A DNA stretch of 43,638 nt, taken from assembly GCA_028692105.1 (NCBI GenBank), contig JAQUYC010000015.1:1-43638 (forward strand), in the 5' to 3' direction. Origin of the DNA: Eubacteriales bacterium (GTDB lineage: Bacteria > Bacillota > Clostridia > Peptostreptococcales > Anaerovoracaceae). Positions within the stretch are counted from its first letter, which is position 1. Each line of letters begins with the position of its first letter. Position numbers and translations under genes: made by a program. Below the pieces are notes generated by a model. The model had not been told where the DNA came from, made no database searches, and was given only the letters and a program-made list of their open reading frames with translations. This document shows, in pieces, positions 16,539-25,795 of this stretch.

Positions 16539-17888
16539 TCAGCCAAATTTCTTTGTAAGCAAAGATGCCAGGTTTTCAGCAAGCTTTGTAATCTGTTCTA
16601 TATCTTTACCCTCTATCATGACTCGAACAAGCGGTTCGGTGCCCGATGGGCGAATCAGCACGCGGCCTTCTCCTTCCATAGCCTCTTCCAATCTCTTGAT
16701 CTCACTGCTTATCTCATGATCCGCTGCATATTTTTTCTTATTTTCATTCTTAATTTTTGCATTTTTAAGCACTTGTGGATAAATAGTTACTTCGTCCGCT
16801 AATGCCGACGGCTTTAATCCTGAATCCTTGACAGCCTTTAAAAGTTGAAGCGCAGAAAGAATTCCGTCTCCTGTAGTGGAATGGTTCAAGAAAATGATAT
16901 GTCCTGACTGCTCACCGCCTATGTTGCAGCCGGTTTTAAGCATGCTTTCCAAAACATACCTGTCTCCCACTTGTGTTGTATCCACTTTGCAGCCAATGCC
17001 GCCGATGGCACGATGAAAGCCGAGATTGCTCATGACAGTAGCCGTTACCAGATTTCCCGGAAGCTGACCGTTAGCCTTCATCATTTTCGCACAGATATAT
17101 ATCATTTTATCTCCGTCGATAATGCGGCCTTTCTCATCTACAGCAATCAGCCTGTCAGCGTCTCCATCGAAAGCCAGTCCAAGATCTGCCTTGGCTGATA
17201 CCACCTTTTCCTGCAGTACTTCCGGATGTGTAGAACCGCATCGCTCATTTATATTCATTCCGTCAGGTTCATTGTGAATGGATGTAACTTCCGCTCCCAA
17301 CTCACGAAAAACTTTTTCCGCAACTTTGTACGAAGCTCCGTTTGCGCAATCGATGGTTAACTTGAACCCATTCAAGTCGGTGTCGATGGTCTTTTTAAGG
17401 AAATCCGCATACATAGTCAAGGCATCCTGTTCTGCTTTTAGACAGCGTCCTAGTTTTTCTCCGGTTACGTGACTGTTTATATCGATATTTCTCAAAATAA
17501 TATCTTCAATTTCATCTTCAATATCATCATCAAGCTTGAAACCTTCTCCGTTAAAAAATTTTATTCCGTTGTATTCAAATGGATTGTGCGAAGCGGATAT
17601 AACCACACCTGCATCTGCCTTCAGATGACGCACCAAGTAAGCGATAGCCGGTGTTGGAAGGACGCCTGCTTTAATTACATTGCCGCCCATCGATAGAATC
17701 CCTGCACTTATTGCATCTTCCAGCATATCTCCCGAAACGCGTGTATCCTTTGCAATCAAGACAACAGGTCTCTGCTCCTCCTTACGAAGAACATAAGCCC
17801 CTGCCTTTCCTAAATTGAAAGCGAGCTCCGGCGTAAGCTCAGAGTTCGCAATGCCCCTTACTCCATCAGTTCCAAATAGTCTCCCCAT
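16539..17888 (-). CDS. glmM: Phosphoglucosamine mutase
   Basis: Converts glucosamine-6-phosphate to glucosamine-1-phosphate for UDP-GlcNAc synthesis. The 449-residue protein has the expected length. It starts MGRLFGTDGVRGIAN; the phosphorylated serine is S100 in ISASHNPFEYNG, the metal loop is DGDADR, and the C-terminal phosphate-binding loop is RPSGTEPLVRVM. GGAGGAAG precedes the ATG. It sits between cdaR and glmS; in Firmicutes GlmM is known to bind and restrain CdaA, so this clustering couples c-di-AMP synthesis with cell wall precursor supply. Confidence 0.97.
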   Translation of the reverse strand: MGRLFGTDGVRGIANSELTPELAFNLGKAGAYVLRKEEQRPVVLIAKDTRVSGDMLEDAISAGILSMGGNVIKAGVLPTPAIAYLVRHLKADAGVVISASHNPFEYNGIKFFNGEGFKLDDDIEDEIEDIILRNIDINSHVTGEKLGRCLKAEQDALTMYADFLKKTIDTDLNGFKLTIDCANGASYKVAEKVFRELGAEVTSIHNEPDGMNINERCGSTHPEVLQEKVVSAKADLGLAFDGDADRLIAVDEKGRIIDGDKMIYICAKMMKANGQLPGNLVTATVMSNLGFHRAIGGIGCKVDTTQVGDRYVLESMLKTGCNIGGEQSGHIIFLNHSTTGDGILSALQLLKAVKDSGLKPSALADEVTIYPQVLKNAKIKNENKKKYAADHEISSEIKRLEEAMEGEGRVLIRPSGTEPLVRVMIEGKDIEQITKLAENLASLLTKKFG

Positions 17889-17930
17889 ATTCTTCCTCCT
17901 TTTTTGATTCGTAATCTATTTATATTATCG

Positions 17931-19139
17931 TTATTCGTTTTCAATTTGGTTCAATGCAATGTGAACCTCTTCAGGATCTATCGCAATATGTCCAAGCTGC
18001 TTATCATAGCGAACCTGCACCTTGGCTGTTACAGAAATCAAAGACTCTGCATCAAGCTCAACGTATGGCCTTAAGTCTTCTTTTTTCAGTCCGGCAATAA
18101 CCATTTCGCTCCCGGATGCAGTCACTGTGATCTGAGGAGTTGTGATAGTGATATTATTGACTCCGTCTATTCCCTCCATCAAAATTTCCTCCGAAGTATA
18201 AGTAAATTTCTTCGTTGCCACAGGCTTGATTTTGATATCTGCGGTTATGTTTTCATACCCTGATGCAAATTCAACACCTTCAGGGAGGGGTATATCGATC
18301 GGTATACTGGATGTATTTGATACGGAGCTGACATCTATGGCTGCGGCTGTTAATACATCTATATCCTTTAGCGAACTTTCAGTTCCTTTTATTTTTATAA
18401 CCTCCGGGACATTCAGCTCCGTCACCTCATAGATCGGTGCCACTTCTCCGGTTATTTCCACAATCAAGGGGACCTCCTTCACGGAGTAAAGCTTTGCGGT
18501 CACATCAATATAGGGAGAGGATAATTTGACATTCTGAACCACATCTCCCTCGCTGTTTACTGCTACCGCCCTTGTCTGGACCGTATTGCCATCAACCGTA
18601 AGTTTAGACATATTTACTTCTGCTTTAATATGAGATACTGCGCTCACTTCAGATCTTGCACCGGATACCAGTATTACCTCCGGCTTAGTATTAACCTGTC
18701 CGGCTTCGATTCCCTCTTCAAGCTGACCTGTAAAAACAACTTTTATCGGTTTTGCAACCTCAATGAGTTCTTCTATAACCACGTTGATCTTGACAGGGTT
18801 AACCTCCAAAACCGTTACTCCTTTTGGTGCTGTTACTATTACAGGAATAAAGTTTTTTCCCATGCTATAACCGAAAAGATCAGCCTCCGCAAGAATATCA
18901 CTGGACGTAATCCCGGAAAGGTCCGCTCTCTTCGCTTGAGCAACTACATCCACTGTATATGTTGCTTCGCCGGACAAGGCAAGTCCTCTGTCTGTCAGGC
19001 TTTCCACGTTCAGGAGCCGAACCGGAATATCGGTATAGGTCTGTTTCTTCACAGGATCAGTTACCTCTATCACATACGCCCATAACATGATCGCAATGAC
19101 GACAGACACTATTTTTAAGAAAGTATCACTGTTTATCAT
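17931..19139 (-). CDS. cdaR: CdaR / YbbR-domain regulator of CdaA
   Basis: A 402-residue membrane-anchored extracytoplasmic protein. One N-terminal transmembrane helix (about 8-25, FLKIVSVVIAIMLWAYVI) is followed by tandem YbbR repeats, about four, which read as repeated beta-rich units with PVxV and VxVxxE motifs. In Firmicutes CdaR modulates the diadenylate cyclase CdaA, encoded just upstream. The ATG at 19139 is chosen because AGGAGGCGC precedes it; the longer reading to 19163 has no site. The start lies 14 bases inside the cdaA 3' end, which suggests translational coupling. Confidence 0.92.
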   Translation of the reverse strand: MINSDTFLKIVSVVIAIMLWAYVIEVTDPVKKQTYTDIPVRLLNVESLTDRGLALSGEATYTVDVVAQAKRADLSGITSSDILAEADLFGYSMGKNFIPVIVTAPKGVTVLEVNPVKINVVIEELIEVAKPIKVVFTGQLEEGIEAGQVNTKPEVILVSGARSEVSAVSHIKAEVNMSKLTVDGNTVQTRAVAVNSEGDVVQNVKLSSPYIDVTAKLYSVKEVPLIVEITGEVAPIYEVTELNVPEVIKIKGTESSLKDIDVLTAAAIDVSSVSNTSSIPIDIPLPEGVEFASGYENITADIKIKPVATKKFTYTSEEILMEGIDGVNNITITTPQITVTASGSEMVIAGLKKEDLRPYVELDAESLISVTAKVQVRYDKQLGHIAIDPEEVHIALNQIENE

Positions 19140-19971
19140 CCTTGCGCCTCCTGATAAAATCAAGAAATGGAACCTTACCTTCTTCTTCCTGTACCTGACT
19201 CAAATATATATTCAGAAGGGTTTTCTCAACCGTCTTGAGGTCAAGAAATCTTGAAAGCTTTCCATCTACCGCTATGGAAATGATCCCGGTCTCCTCCGAT
19301 ACGATGATGGCTATGGCATCGGAATTTTCAGTTATCCCGATTCCTGCTCTATGTCTGGTCCCCAATTCCTTGCTGAGAGTTTTACTCTGGCTCAGAGGAA
19401 GCACGCAGCCTGCAGCAAACACTCTGTCGCCTCTTACTATGGTTGCTCCGTCGTGAAGAGGTGCCCCCTCATGAAAGATATTGCCCAAAAGCTCTGTTGA
19501 AATCTCGGCATCAATCCTTGTTCCCGTCTCAGCTATATCATTCAGAGTTGTTTCTCTCTCCATAATGATCAATGCTCCAACTTTATTGGACGAAAAAAAG
19601 TCCACAGCTTTTATTATCGCTGATGTGATCGTCTTAACTTTTTCTTTATCCATTTGCGCAAAGGTCGGGGTAATAAATTTGCTTCTGCCTACATATTCCA
19701 ATGCACGTCTCAGTTCGGGCTGGAATACGATGACCAGTGCAATAACACCAAGAGAAATAGTGTTTCTAAGAATCCAATTCAAGGTATAGAAATTCAATTG
19801 TTCAGACAAAACAGTAATGAGAACCAAAATCAGCAGCCCTTTAACAAGCTGCAATGCTCTGGTTTCCCTTATGAATCCAAGTATTTTATAGATCACGAAA
19901 GCCACGATAGCCACATCAATGACATCAGTAATCCCGATACCGGAGATAATGTTCGTGAAAACCTCTGACAT
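19126..19971 (-). CDS. cdaA: Membrane diadenylate cyclase CdaA (DacA)
   Basis: Makes cyclic di-AMP from two ATP, a messenger that controls potassium and osmolyte homeostasis and wall integrity. In the 281-residue protein about three transmembrane helices occupy residues 13-85 and the DAC domain follows. The catalytic motifs are intact: DGA in PLHDGATIV (171-179) and RHR in GTRHRAGIG (204-212). A G-rich site GGGGGAAGGG precedes the ATG. It is the first gene of the conserved operon with cdaR, glmM and glmS. Confidence 0.96.
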   Translation of the reverse strand: MSEVFTNIISGIGITDVIDVAIVAFVIYKILGFIRETRALQLVKGLLILVLITVLSEQLNFYTLNWILRNTISLGVIALVIVFQPELRRALEYVGRSKFITPTFAQMDKEKVKTITSAIIKAVDFFSSNKVGALIIMERETTLNDIAETGTRIDAEISTELLGNIFHEGAPLHDGATIVRGDRVFAAGCVLPLSQSKTLSKELGTRHRAGIGITENSDAIAIIVSEETGIISIAVDGKLSRFLDLKTVEKTLLNIYLSQVQEEEGKVPFLDFIRRRKDDKQ

Positions 19972-20093
19972 AAATCCCTTCCCCCTGGTTCGTCTGACTC
20001 GCCAAACGACCCTTTAACAGGGCCCTTAGCAACTATTAATTTATTTTATCGAAAAAAACGCGAAACATCAATAGATTTTCAGGAGAAATGCCG

Positions 20094-20123
20094 ATAAAAA
20101 GAGACGGTTTTCTCAACCGTCTC
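20094..20123 (-). terminator. Terminator of hpf
   Basis: On the minus strand GAGACGGTT and AACCGTCTC (20101-20123) form a 9-bp stem followed by TTTTTAT, 19 bases after the hpf stop codon. Confidence 0.92.
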
Positions 20124-20141
20124 CGTTAAAATCATGTATCT

Positions 20142-20672
20142 TTAATATCGGGTCTCTAATAATCCGTAATTATTATCCTTTCGTTTATAAACGACACAGA
20201 CCGTTTCGGTTTCCATATTGAGAAATACGAAGAAAGTATGCTCCAATAGTTCCATCTGCATGATAGCCTCATCGACAGGCATTGGCCTCAAATCAAACAT
20301 TTTTGTTCTTACAACTCTCATTTCTTCTATTTCCTCGTCTGCTACGGTCGGCAGATCCGCAAACTTCAGTTCTTTACTGTCCTTATGTTTACGCTGAAGC
20401 TTCGTTTTGAATCTGGACATTTGAGAAGATAATTTTTCGACAACTCTATCCACACCGCTGTAAATATCAGTTGTCGTTTCTTCTGCTCTGAAGATAGTAC
20501 CCTTTGCATTGATCGTTGCCTCGATCTTCTGTCGCCCTCTTTCCATGGTCAAGGTAACATTGGCAACGATATCATTTGAGAAATACTTTCCCAGACGCTC
20601 CAGTTTTGATTCGATCGTCTGTTTCAGATGGTCACTTGCGTTCATGTTTTTGCTTGAAATTATTACTTTCAT
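20142..20672 (-). CDS. hpf: Ribosome hibernation-promoting factor, long form
   Basis: A 176-residue protein that binds the 30S decoding region in stationary phase and dimerises ribosomes into 100S particles. The N-terminal S30AE/RaiA domain (about 1-100) contains SDHLKQTIESKLERLGKYF and RGRQKIEATI. The C-terminal dimerisation domain (about 118-176) shows KMFDLRPMPVDEAIMQMELL and ends YGLLETRY, features of the long form. It is monocistronic with its own terminator. The probable raiA-motif RNA lies about 500 bases upstream on the same strand. Confidence 0.96.
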   Translation of the reverse strand: MKVIISSKNMNASDHLKQTIESKLERLGKYFSNDIVANVTLTMERGRQKIEATINAKGTIFRAEETTTDIYSGVDRVVEKLSSQMSRFKTKLQRKHKDSKELKFADLPTVADEEIEEMRVVRTKMFDLRPMPVDEAIMQMELLEHTFFVFLNMETETVCVVYKRKDNNYGLLETRY

Positions 20673-21167
20673 TTAGTGCACCCCCTATAGCATTTCGATT
20701 GGATTTACCTGATTTAGAATTTCGGGTTTGCTCAGCAGTCCCTAATTATTTATACTACTTATACTACAAAACTCATGCCATTCCTCTTTTCATTCATTAA
20801 ATATTTATTCAAGCTCAATGCATCGACATTTTTTTTAATAGTCCGACAGTTTTTCTCAAAAAGCTACATGTTTCAGCAATTTATTATTCCTATACCAACC
20901 TGTTGATATTGTGGATAACTCTGTGCATAATTGAAAATCAGAGACTTTCGATAGTGGATATTTTTTTGGCCATTGAATATTCATTTATATACATAGGTAA
21001 AATTTTAATAAGCTCTGCGATGCTCTATTTGAAATCGTCATAGGCTATTATAAATATTCACGTATTTTTTCTCGGCTTATTTTTTTATTATTTTGTTCTT
21101 TAAAACGGTAATCGCAGATTTGTGGATAATTGATGTCGAAAGTTGGAGTTGTTTTGTATGTATAAAT
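20673..21167. other. AT-rich intergenic region with two DnaA-box-like sites
   Basis: No coding region is supported here. The sequence is AT-rich. TGTGGATAA, a match to the DnaA box TTATCCACA on the other strand, occurs at 20910-20918 and 21121-21129 in the same orientation. It presumably holds the hpf promoter near its left end. Confidence 0.5.
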
Positions 21168-21350
21168 CAGATAATTGAACCGCTTAGCCGACCTGGTTTT
21201 TGACCCCACATCCGCCTCATGAATTTATCAGAGGACTTACATCTAAACTACGCCATGCTCACTGCCGCCTTGCGGTCCAGCTTACGTGGATCCTTTTGCC
21301 CGTAGCTGGCCTGGACTTTCAACCACAGACCTAAGCGGCTCAAGTATCTG
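21168..21350 (-). ncRNA. Structured noncoding RNA, probable raiA motif
   Basis: About 183 nt with a closed terminal stem. On the minus strand CAGATA-CTT-GAGCCGCTTAG (21350-21331) pairs with CTAAGCGGTTC-AAT-TATCTG (21187-21168). Inside are a stem CCAGCT...AGCTGG, a compact hairpin CCGCAAGGCGG, and CCTC...GAGG closing another. There is no ORF. The size, the elaborate fold and the location upstream of hpf/raiA on the same strand match the raiA RNA motif known from Firmicutes and Actinobacteria. 6S RNA was considered but the pattern of short internal stems does not suit it. Identity is inferred from structure and context. Confidence 0.7.
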
Positions 21351-21360
21351 ATCTTTAAAG

Positions 21361-21389
21361 TTGTTATAATTGTTATAGTTGTTATAATA
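21361..21389. repeat. Three tandem 9-nt repeats before the ncRNA
   Basis: TTGTTATAA, TTGTTATAG and TTGTTATAA follow one another. On the minus strand they provide several TATAAC/TATAAT-like sequences just upstream of the structured RNA, so they may be part of its promoter or an operator. Confidence 0.5.
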
Positions 21390-21453
21390 CCCTTCTTCTC
21401 ATATAATTACTCAACTTAAATTAATTACTCAACAACTTAGAAATTTAAAATTT

Positions 21454-22239
21454 TCAAAACAGCTCGCCTTCCCCTTTCATCAGATTTGCTCCGGCTGCAA
21501 ATGTAATTACATAAATCTTAGCGGCTCCGGCAACCTGCAATGCCGCAGCACATGCATCCGCAGTACTGCCGGTAGTATAGATATCGTCAACGAGCATCAC
21601 GTTTTTCCCTGCAAGGTTGTTTTTGCTATCAATGTGCACATCAAAGGCCTGTCTTATGTTTTCTTTTCTTGCAAGTGCTCCCAGACTGCTCATTGCCTCA
21701 GTTTCCGCTATACGAAAAAGAAGTTTCCCCTCATAGGGTTTCTCCATAAATTTTGCTAAGCTCTTACCCAGTACCGCAGCCTGATTGTATCCCCTTTTTC
21801 TGTACTTTTTCACATGCATCGGAACAGGAACCACGATGTCAGGTTTTATATCCTCTGTTTTCATTCTGTCATACATGATTTCTGCCAGCTTGCGTCCCAG
21901 ATATGCCTGGTTCTTATACTTTAATCTGTGAAGGATATCCCTTTCTGCCGCAGTGTATTCCACGCAGGTATATCCTTTTTCGAATACATGTTCAGTTTCT
22001 ATGCAGTCTGAGCACAAATCAGGGCCATAGCTTTCCTGAAGGATCTTCCCGCAGCGGTCACAAGTCCTCTCATTTGCCCATTTCAAGGTGCGAATACAAG
22101 TATCGCAGAGGGAATACGGCCTGCTGTCATCTATAATATTCCCGCAGCTGATGCAGTATATGTTTGAAGGATAAATTAATTCAAGAAACCCTTCTCCCAA
22201 AGAAGATAAAATCCACCATAATTTCAAAAACCTCTTCAT
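21454..22239 (-). CDS. comFC: ComF family protein (phosphoribosyltransferase fold)
   Basis: A 261-residue protein of the ComFC/GntX family. An N-terminal zinc-binding region has CISCG (29-33), CDTC, CDRCG and CSDC pairs. The C-terminal half is a type I phosphoribosyltransferase fold with the PRPP loop VMLVDDIYTTGSTADAC. Family members are linked to DNA uptake in competent bacteria, and the enzymatic activity is uncertain. It is the last gene behind cca and recD2, 23 bases after recD2. No comFA helicase is adjacent, so a role in competence is only inferred. Confidence 0.92.
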   Translation of the reverse strand: MKRFLKLWWILSSLGEGFLELIYPSNIYCISCGNIIDDSRPYSLCDTCIRTLKWANERTCDRCGKILQESYGPDLCSDCIETEHVFEKGYTCVEYTAAERDILHRLKYKNQAYLGRKLAEIMYDRMKTEDIKPDIVVPVPMHVKKYRKRGYNQAAVLGKSLAKFMEKPYEGKLLFRIAETEAMSSLGALARKENIRQAFDVHIDSKNNLAGKNVMLVDDIYTTGSTADACAAALQVAGAAKIYVITFAAGANLMKGEGELF

Positions 22240-22262
22240 GGTTCTGCTTTTATCCTCCCGTC

Positions 22263-24476
22263 TTATTGTTCCAGAAAAGCCTTCAGCCTCACCGACAGCC
22301 CGGAGTACCGTTCGGTAATCCTGTTATTGTCAACCATAGCATGCATCTTGTTATCCGAACCCACAAGAATAACAGCCTGCTTTCCCCGGGTGACTGCAGT
22401 ATAGAGCAGATTTCGTGTTGCCAGCATTGGGGGGAACCAGGATACCGGCATTATCACAATTGGGAATTCACTGCCCTGACTTTTATGTACCGTAATTGCA
22501 TAAGCTAATTCAATTTCATCAAGCTGAGAAAAATCGTATTTTACAAAGCGATTATCGTCATAAACGACAGTGATCTCGTTGTATTCCTTGTCAATAGTTT
22601 GAATGAAGCCTACATCTCCGTTGAAAATGCCCTGTCCCTCTGTAAAATCCTCAAATCGTTTCCATTCAAGCTGATAGTTATTCCTGATCTGCATCACCTT
22701 GTCCTGCTCCCGGAAAATCCTATCCCCAAACGCCTTTTCCTTGAGTTCCTCCGATGGCGGATTCAGAACCTTCTGAAGTTCTTTATTCAGATTAATGCTT
22801 CCTAAAAGCCCGCGCCTTATAGGAGAAAGCACCTGCATGTCACGGATGGCGTCACAGCCTTGATAGTATTCGGGCAGCCGTTTGACGCAAAGGGACTTAA
22901 TGGTTTCGAGCATCTCACGCTCACTCTTCTTGCGGAGCAAAAAGAAATCTTTATCCCTTTCATTGCAGGACGGGTATTCACCCTTGTTGATTTTATGTGC
23001 ATTGACTACAATCAAGCTTTCCTTTGCCTGCCTGTATATCTCCGTAAGCTTGACCGAATTGATGACTTCGCTATCTATCATATCCCTCAGCACATTTCCT
23101 GCGCCGACGGATGGCAGCTGGTCCGCATCACCGACGACGATAAGCCTTGTTCCGGGTTTTATCGCATTAAGCAGCCCGTTCATCAGCATAATGTCTATCA
23201 TAGAAGCTTCATCAATTATGATCACATCATATTGGAGCGGATCCTCGCTGTTTTTTCCGAAACGCATGGTATCCTCACCTTCGGAATAATAGTATTCAAG
23301 CAGGCGATGAATGGTGGATGCTTCATAACCTGAAGTTTCCGTTATACGCTTCGCTGCCCTGCCTGTAGGCGCAGCAATTGCAGAAGAAAAGCCGTTATTT
23401 TCAAATATTTTTATAATTGTGTTTATAATAGTAGTCTTCCCGGTTCCCGGTCCGCCTGTAATCACAGAGGCTCCATTCTGTAAAGATGATTTGACCGCAT
23501 ATTTCTGATTGTCGGATAGCATTATGCCTGTCTCACGTTCTGTTGCCGAAATCAATTGGTCTACATTTGAGCGAATCGGCTTTAATCCTGAATTGTTCAA
23601 TGCTATCAGACATTTGCATACATTCTGCTCCGCCATATAATATGGCATGAGGAACACCACTGCCCTGCCTTCAAGATTCTCTATGTGAATCTCCCCTTCG
23701 AAGGCAAGCTGCACCAGCATATCATAGACTTGTTCGGTTCCGACTTCCAGCAGCTCTGCTGTATTCTCGCAAAAAAGCTTCTGCGGTACATAGGTATGCC
23801 CTTCATTAACATAAAGCCATAGAGAGTATTTTATGCCGCTTTGGATGCGATAATCCGAGTTTTTATCGATACCCATCTTATCCGCAATTTTATCTGCTTT
23901 CTTAAATCCTATACCAAAAACATCATCCACAAGCTGGTATGGGTTTTCTGTTACTGCCCGGATGGTGTCAGAGCCATAAATCTTATAAAGTTTCATCGTA
24001 TATGCGGGAGTAATTCCGAATTGCTGGAAGAAGAGAGAAACCTCAGCAAATTCCTTGTGTGCTATAAAGGCTTCTGTAACCGCAGCCGCCTTTTTTTCTC
24101 CGATGCCATCCACTTCAGTAAGCCTGTGAGGTTCATTTTCAATAACCGAAAAAGTTTCTTCGCCGAATTTCCTGACGATTGCCGCTGCTGTTTTAGGGCC
24201 TATTCCCTTGAGTACCCCCGAGGACAGGAAGTTTTCTATCCCCTCATATGTGCTTGGCATTTCCTCTTGGTATTCAGTAAAGCTGAACTGTTCTCCATAG
24301 GTCGGATGATTTTTCCACTGTCCACGAAAGAGGTATGTTCTGCCTCGGTCAGCTGCAGGCAGAAATCCCACAGCCGTGAACTGCTCTTCATCATTTTCGA
24401 CTACTGCGATGGTGTAATAGTTCTCTTTATTATGGAATATCACTTCTGCAATTGAGCCATGTAGTTCTATCAACAT
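22263..24476 (-). CDS. recD2: RecD-like DNA helicase RecD2
   Basis: ATP-dependent 5'-3' SF1 helicase of the RecBC-independent type, involved in replication fork maintenance and mismatch handling. The 737-residue protein has the usual length. An N-terminal OB-like domain (1-75) and helix-hairpin-helix elements (GVLKGIGPKTAAAIV, VDGIGEKKAAAV) precede the motor. Walker A is GGPGTGKTT (341-349), Walker B is VIIIDEASMID, and the C-terminal block AYAITVHKSQGSEFP is motif V. It lies between cca and comFC with 23-base gaps on both sides, suggesting one operon. Confidence 0.95.
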   Translation of the reverse strand: MLIELHGSIAEVIFHNKENYYTIAVVENDEEQFTAVGFLPAADRGRTYLFRGQWKNHPTYGEQFSFTEYQEEMPSTYEGIENFLSSGVLKGIGPKTAAAIVRKFGEETFSVIENEPHRLTEVDGIGEKKAAAVTEAFIAHKEFAEVSLFFQQFGITPAYTMKLYKIYGSDTIRAVTENPYQLVDDVFGIGFKKADKIADKMGIDKNSDYRIQSGIKYSLWLYVNEGHTYVPQKLFCENTAELLEVGTEQVYDMLVQLAFEGEIHIENLEGRAVVFLMPYYMAEQNVCKCLIALNNSGLKPIRSNVDQLISATERETGIMLSDNQKYAVKSSLQNGASVITGGPGTGKTTIINTIIKIFENNGFSSAIAAPTGRAAKRITETSGYEASTIHRLLEYYYSEGEDTMRFGKNSEDPLQYDVIIIDEASMIDIMLMNGLLNAIKPGTRLIVVGDADQLPSVGAGNVLRDMIDSEVINSVKLTEIYRQAKESLIVVNAHKINKGEYPSCNERDKDFFLLRKKSEREMLETIKSLCVKRLPEYYQGCDAIRDMQVLSPIRRGLLGSINLNKELQKVLNPPSEELKEKAFGDRIFREQDKVMQIRNNYQLEWKRFEDFTEGQGIFNGDVGFIQTIDKEYNEITVVYDDNRFVKYDFSQLDEIELAYAITVHKSQGSEFPIVIMPVSWFPPMLATRNLLYTAVTRGKQAVILVGSDNKMHAMVDNNRITERYSGLSVRLKAFLEQ

Positions 24477-24499
24477 AGTATCCTATCTTTTAAACACTT

Positions 24500-25753
24500 T
24501 CAAATCGACCGGTTTCTTGAGCTCTGTAAGCACTCTGCTTTTTGGAGCAAGATATCTTTTTTATTCTTTTCGGGTTCTTTATGGACAAAGTCAAGCAGTA
24601 CCTCAAGGATTTGCCCTATTTGAGTTCCTTCATTAATTCCGATTTTCTTAAGATCGCTGCCTTTAACGGTAAGGTCCTTAATAAAAACTGCTTCCTTGTT
24701 TATTATGGATTCGAACAAGGCTGTCTGTTTTTTCAGTGTAATATCATCAAGCTCGAAAGCTATACATTGCTGTTTTTTTAAATCAAGCAGATATTCGTAA
24801 TCATTTTGTCCGATCCTTCTTAACAATCGTTTCAATTCAATTTTATCCTGAATATTTAAAAACTCATCAGGCAAATCGATTGCCAGCCCAAGCTTCTTTT
24901 TCATTTCATTGGAGTAACCCATGACTTCAATCGCTTTAAGGGCATTATTCTTTTCAAAGCACAAATATATTAAAGGTACTCTGAATTCAAGTCTGCACTC
25001 GGTATTATCGATATTCTCAGCAAGCAGATGGAGTTTCTCCCATTCCTTGTCTTTAGCATTTTTAATACAATCTTCACCCAAAATATAAGTAAGTGCATCT
25101 GTTTCAACAGACAGGGAGAGCCCTTTTCCGCTGTTCCCGGCTGACAGTATTTTAAATAATTCCTCGCGGATGCGTTCTGTGCTTATATTCGCAAGCAGCC
25201 TGACTTTCTCCTTCATAGCCTTAAGGGTATTATTCTCTATTTCAAAGTCAAGCTGAGCCGCAAAGCGTATACCCCTTAAAATCCGGAGTGCATCCTCTTC
25301 AAATCGCAAACCCGGGTCGCCTATACCCCTGATCAGTCTGTTTTGTATATCAGATCTCCCGTGATAAGGATCCTTCTCGCCTCGCAGCGGACTAACTGCA
25401 ATGGCATTCATAGTAAAGTCCCTGCGCTGAAGGTCTTCTTCGATCGAATCAGTAAACATCACAGTATCCGGCCGTCTGTAATCCTTGTACTCACCCTCAA
25501 TCCTATATTTAGCAATATCCGCCGTGATCGTTCCTCGTGTGATTCTCATCACTCCAAGCTTTTTATTTACTATCGCAGCATCAGGAAATAATGACTCAAG
25601 CACCTTATCGGGAGCATTGCTGGTTAGATCCCAGTCTCCGGGCTGTTTCCCGCGTACGGAATCTCTTACGCATCCGCCTACGGCATAGGCTTCAAAGCCT
25701 GCGTCCTCAACAGTTTGAATCATATACACGATTTCTTCGGGAAGTTTGATCAT
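24500..25753 (-). CDS. cca: CCA-adding tRNA nucleotidyltransferase
   Basis: Nucleotidyltransferase that adds or repairs the 3' CCA of tRNAs; 417 residues. The catalytic head is VGGCVRDSVRGKQPGDWDLT, with the GG and the DxD metal pair, and RRDFTMNAIA and RFEEDALRILRGIRFAAQL complete the nucleotide site. The tRNA-binding C-terminus is of the short bacterial type. A poly(A) polymerase role cannot be ruled out from sequence alone; the tRNA genes seen complete here already encode CCA, suggesting a repair role. The ATG at 25753 follows GGCGAGGATT; a TTG at 25759 is also in frame. It is the first gene of the cca-recD2-comFC run. Confidence 0.93.
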   Translation of the reverse strand: MIKLPEEIVYMIQTVEDAGFEAYAVGGCVRDSVRGKQPGDWDLTSNAPDKVLESLFPDAAIVNKKLGVMRITRGTITADIAKYRIEGEYKDYRRPDTVMFTDSIEEDLQRRDFTMNAIAVSPLRGEKDPYHGRSDIQNRLIRGIGDPGLRFEEDALRILRGIRFAAQLDFEIENNTLKAMKEKVRLLANISTERIREELFKILSAGNSGKGLSLSVETDALTYILGEDCIKNAKDKEWEKLHLLAENIDNTECRLEFRVPLIYLCFEKNNALKAIEVMGYSNEMKKKLGLAIDLPDEFLNIQDKIELKRLLRRIGQNDYEYLLDLKKQQCIAFELDDITLKKQTALFESIINKEAVFIKDLTVKGSDLKKIGINEGTQIGQILEVLLDFVHKEPEKNKKDILLQKAECLQSSRNRSI

Positions 25754-25795
25754 ACTCAATCCTCGCCTTATTTAACAGGCTTTCGTTATGCAACC

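Noticed and set aside
20673-21167. Replication origin
   Set aside because: Only two DnaA-box-like sites, and no dnaA, dnaN or gidA neighbours.
21168-21350. 6S RNA
   Set aside because: The fold seen has several compact internal stems rather than one long rod with a central bubble, and the context favours the raiA motif.
22860-23333. 157-codon plus frame opposite recD2
   Set aside because: It lies within the helicase motifs of recD2 on the other strand; no ribosome binding site and no recognisable family.
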